Assembly (NCBI GenBank): GCA_900317015.1
Contig: ONFH01000031.1
Location: 1 to 6,858, forward strand
From: an uncultured Erysipelotrichaceae bacterium
GTDB lineage: Bacteria; Bacillota_I; Bacilli_A; Erysipelotrichales; Coprobacillaceae
Reading direction: 5' to 3'
DNA: 6,858 nt
The notes under the pieces were generated by a model. It searched no databases and was not told the origin of the DNA. It saw nothing but the letters and a program-made list of their open reading frames with translations. This document shows positions 5,834 to 6,858 of this stretch, piece after piece (positions within the stretch are counted from its first letter, which is position 1; every line of letters begins with the position of its first letter). The position numbers and the translations under genes are program-made.

Positions 5834-5842
5834 ATTATACCA
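5834..5842 (-). promoter_or_regulatory. Extended -10 promoter of the 5480-5812 gene
   Basis: On the minus strand 5842-5834 reads TGGTATAAT, a perfect -10 box with the TGn extension. No good -35 box is seen 16-18 bp upstream, which fits an extended -10 promoter. The start would be near 5827, directly before the AGGAGG site, so the leader is only about 15 nt. Confidence 0.75.
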
Positions 5843-5910
5843 CCGACAGATGATCAATAAAATGAATCTTCAAATCGATAAGCTTTTACATTTCATTTTC
5901 GGATCACGCC

Positions 5911-5934
5911 AAAAGGTCTGGAATTTCCAGACCT
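5911..5934 (-). terminator. Intrinsic terminator of the 5945 gene
   Basis: AGGTCTGG (5914-5921) pairs with CCAGACCT (5927-5934) around AATTT. On the minus strand TTT follows directly (5913-5911), making TTTT with the last stem base. It lies 10 nt after the stop codon of the upstream gene. Confidence 0.75.
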
Positions 5935-5944
5935 CACTTTCCAT

Positions 5945-6858
5945 TTATTGAAAATCCATGCCCGCTTTCTTGCGATATTCTTCTGGCACCTGATAAACGA
6001 CAGGTGTTTTTAATAAAGCAATCAAGTCAGCCTGGATCTTTTCCATCGCTTCTGATTCTTTAACGACTGTTTCCTCTTGATTGAGATCAGGAACATCTTC
6101 AGGTACAGAACCACGAACGGCTCTTCGTAAAGCGCCTGTGACTGTATAACAGTCATTCTGTTTCATGACATAGTCCTGACTCTTGACATTATAAGGATGA
6201 TCAATGATCGTAACGATCTCATTGTTCGTTCGTGTTTTGACAATGATATTCATCGCATCACACATCTTAACGACACGTTTTTGACTATCCGATTCATTAA
6301 AAGCAAAGCGTTTCTTCGGACTTGGTTCTTCCTTTTTCTTTACGTTCTTAATGCCATGTGGTGTGACATCAAGATTGGATAAAAGGACATCATCCTCATT
6401 GACTTCTTCATCGACCACATCATCATAAATATGATTGGTCATCTTTGCTTCTAAGACATCATCAAAGCTATACGCATGACGATTGATGATGACAGAACCT
6501 AAACGGAAACTGATATAGACATGATATCCATAATAGCGATAGAGACTTGCTAAAGCCTTGTTATAAGCTTCCTCACGCTGTTTATAATGGATGCCTAATT
6601 CATTTTTATAGTTCTGGATCTGGATCCTACGATTCATATCCGTATCCTTACGAACTCTTGTCATGATCCGATCATGATAGAGTGGATCGGTCGCAAAGCG
6701 GAATGGCTTCCCATACTTCTTAAGTTTCTTACGATATTGACGATAAGCATGCATGACGCCAAATTTGGTCTTGTGCGTCTTTTTTAATTCCTTTAACTGA
6801 TATTCTTGATTAAGCATATCAATAATAATGGATTCCTGCTCATCTGGTTCGAGATTCA
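5945..6858 (-). CDS. Lysine-rich protein of unknown function (5' end outside window)
   Basis: The frame is open from the right edge to TAA at 5945, at least 303 residues. An ATG exists at 6817, but no ribosome binding site lies at a suitable distance. The frame continues upstream through NLEPDEQESIIID, which reads like coding sequence, so the true start is probably outside. I do not recognise the family. Numbering from Met at 6817, residues 1-80 are very basic and helical (KELKKTHKTK, YRQYRKKLKKYGK). Residues 95-120 look like short beta strands (GYHVYISFRLGSVII). Then comes an acidic stretch (130-147, YDDVVDEEVNEDD) and a basic linker with SPKKR (160-170). A second folded part (about 178-235) is followed by an acidic helical tail ending PEEYRKKAGMDFQ. 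There are no membrane helices. The basic segments would suit nucleic-acid or ribosome contact, but that is a guess. Confidence 0.8.
   Translation of the reverse strand, partial: NLEPDEQESIIIDMLNQEYQLKELKKTHKTKFGVMHAYRQYRKKLKKYGKPFRFATDPLYHDRIMTRVRKDTDMNRRIQIQNYKNELGIHYKQREEAYNKALASLYRYYGYHVYISFRLGSVIINRHAYSFDDVLEAKMTNHIYDDVVDEEVNEDDVLLSNLDVTPHGIKNVKKKEEPSPKKRFAFNESDSQKRVVKMCDAMNIIVKTRTNNEIVTIIDHPYNVKSQDYVMKQNDCYTVTGALRRAVRGSVPEDVPDLNQEETVVKESEAMEKIQADLIALLKTPVVYQVPEEYRKKAGMDFQ

Noticed and set aside
6197..6382. Plus-strand open frame of 61 codons inside the 5945 gene
   Set aside because: It is short, antisense and has no supporting signals.
6815..6817. ATG 6817 as the start of the right-edge gene
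   Set aside because: No ribosome site is placed correctly, and the frame continues upstream with coding-like residues to the window edge.

Overview
The window looks like a low-GC Gram-positive (Firmicutes) chromosome, most likely an Erysipelotrichia-type gut bacterium. This rests on A/T-rich intergenic DNA, strong AGGAGG-type ribosome binding sites, the regulator-potA-potB-potCD layout and a small Cys-rich protein of a kind I associate with gut Firmicutes. The taxon is an inference. Every gene I can support lies on the minus strand, so the genes read from right to left.

Right part (6858 down to 5295). A lysine-rich and acidic protein of unknown function enters from the right edge; its true start lies outside the window. 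It ends at 5945 and is followed by an intrinsic terminator. A separate promoter with an extended -10 (5834-5842) then drives a 110-residue, seven-cysteine protein (5480-5812), which ends in its own terminator. The two terminators are near copies and differ by one compensated base pair.

Middle (5294 down to 4640). A 109-residue basic protein of unknown function (4959-5288) lies behind a plausible promoter and a perfect 16-bp inverted repeat. Downstream is about 380 bp without genes. It holds six inverted repeats, and three of them are followed by T-runs when read on the minus strand. They end just before the promoter of the next operon.

Left part (4669 down to 1). This is a polyamine (spermidine/putrescine) uptake operon. 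A consensus-like sigma-A promoter is followed by two 16-bp palindromes centred 21 bp apart. Then come an XRE-cupin regulator, the ATPase PotA, the permease PotB and a PotC-PotD fusion that runs off the left edge. Genes are separated by 11, 0 and 1 bp, so translation is probably coupled. The regulator probably binds the palindromes and represses the whole operon. PotA would drive the PotB/PotC channel, and the substrate-binding domain is held on the membrane by a seventh helix of PotC instead of a lipid anchor.

The most unusual feature is in PotA. Its C-terminal TOBE domain is split by about 180 residues containing two divergent copies of an Ig-like repeat of the kind usually seen in cell-surface proteins. 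The second most unusual is the tandem operator together with the dense hairpin block upstream of it.
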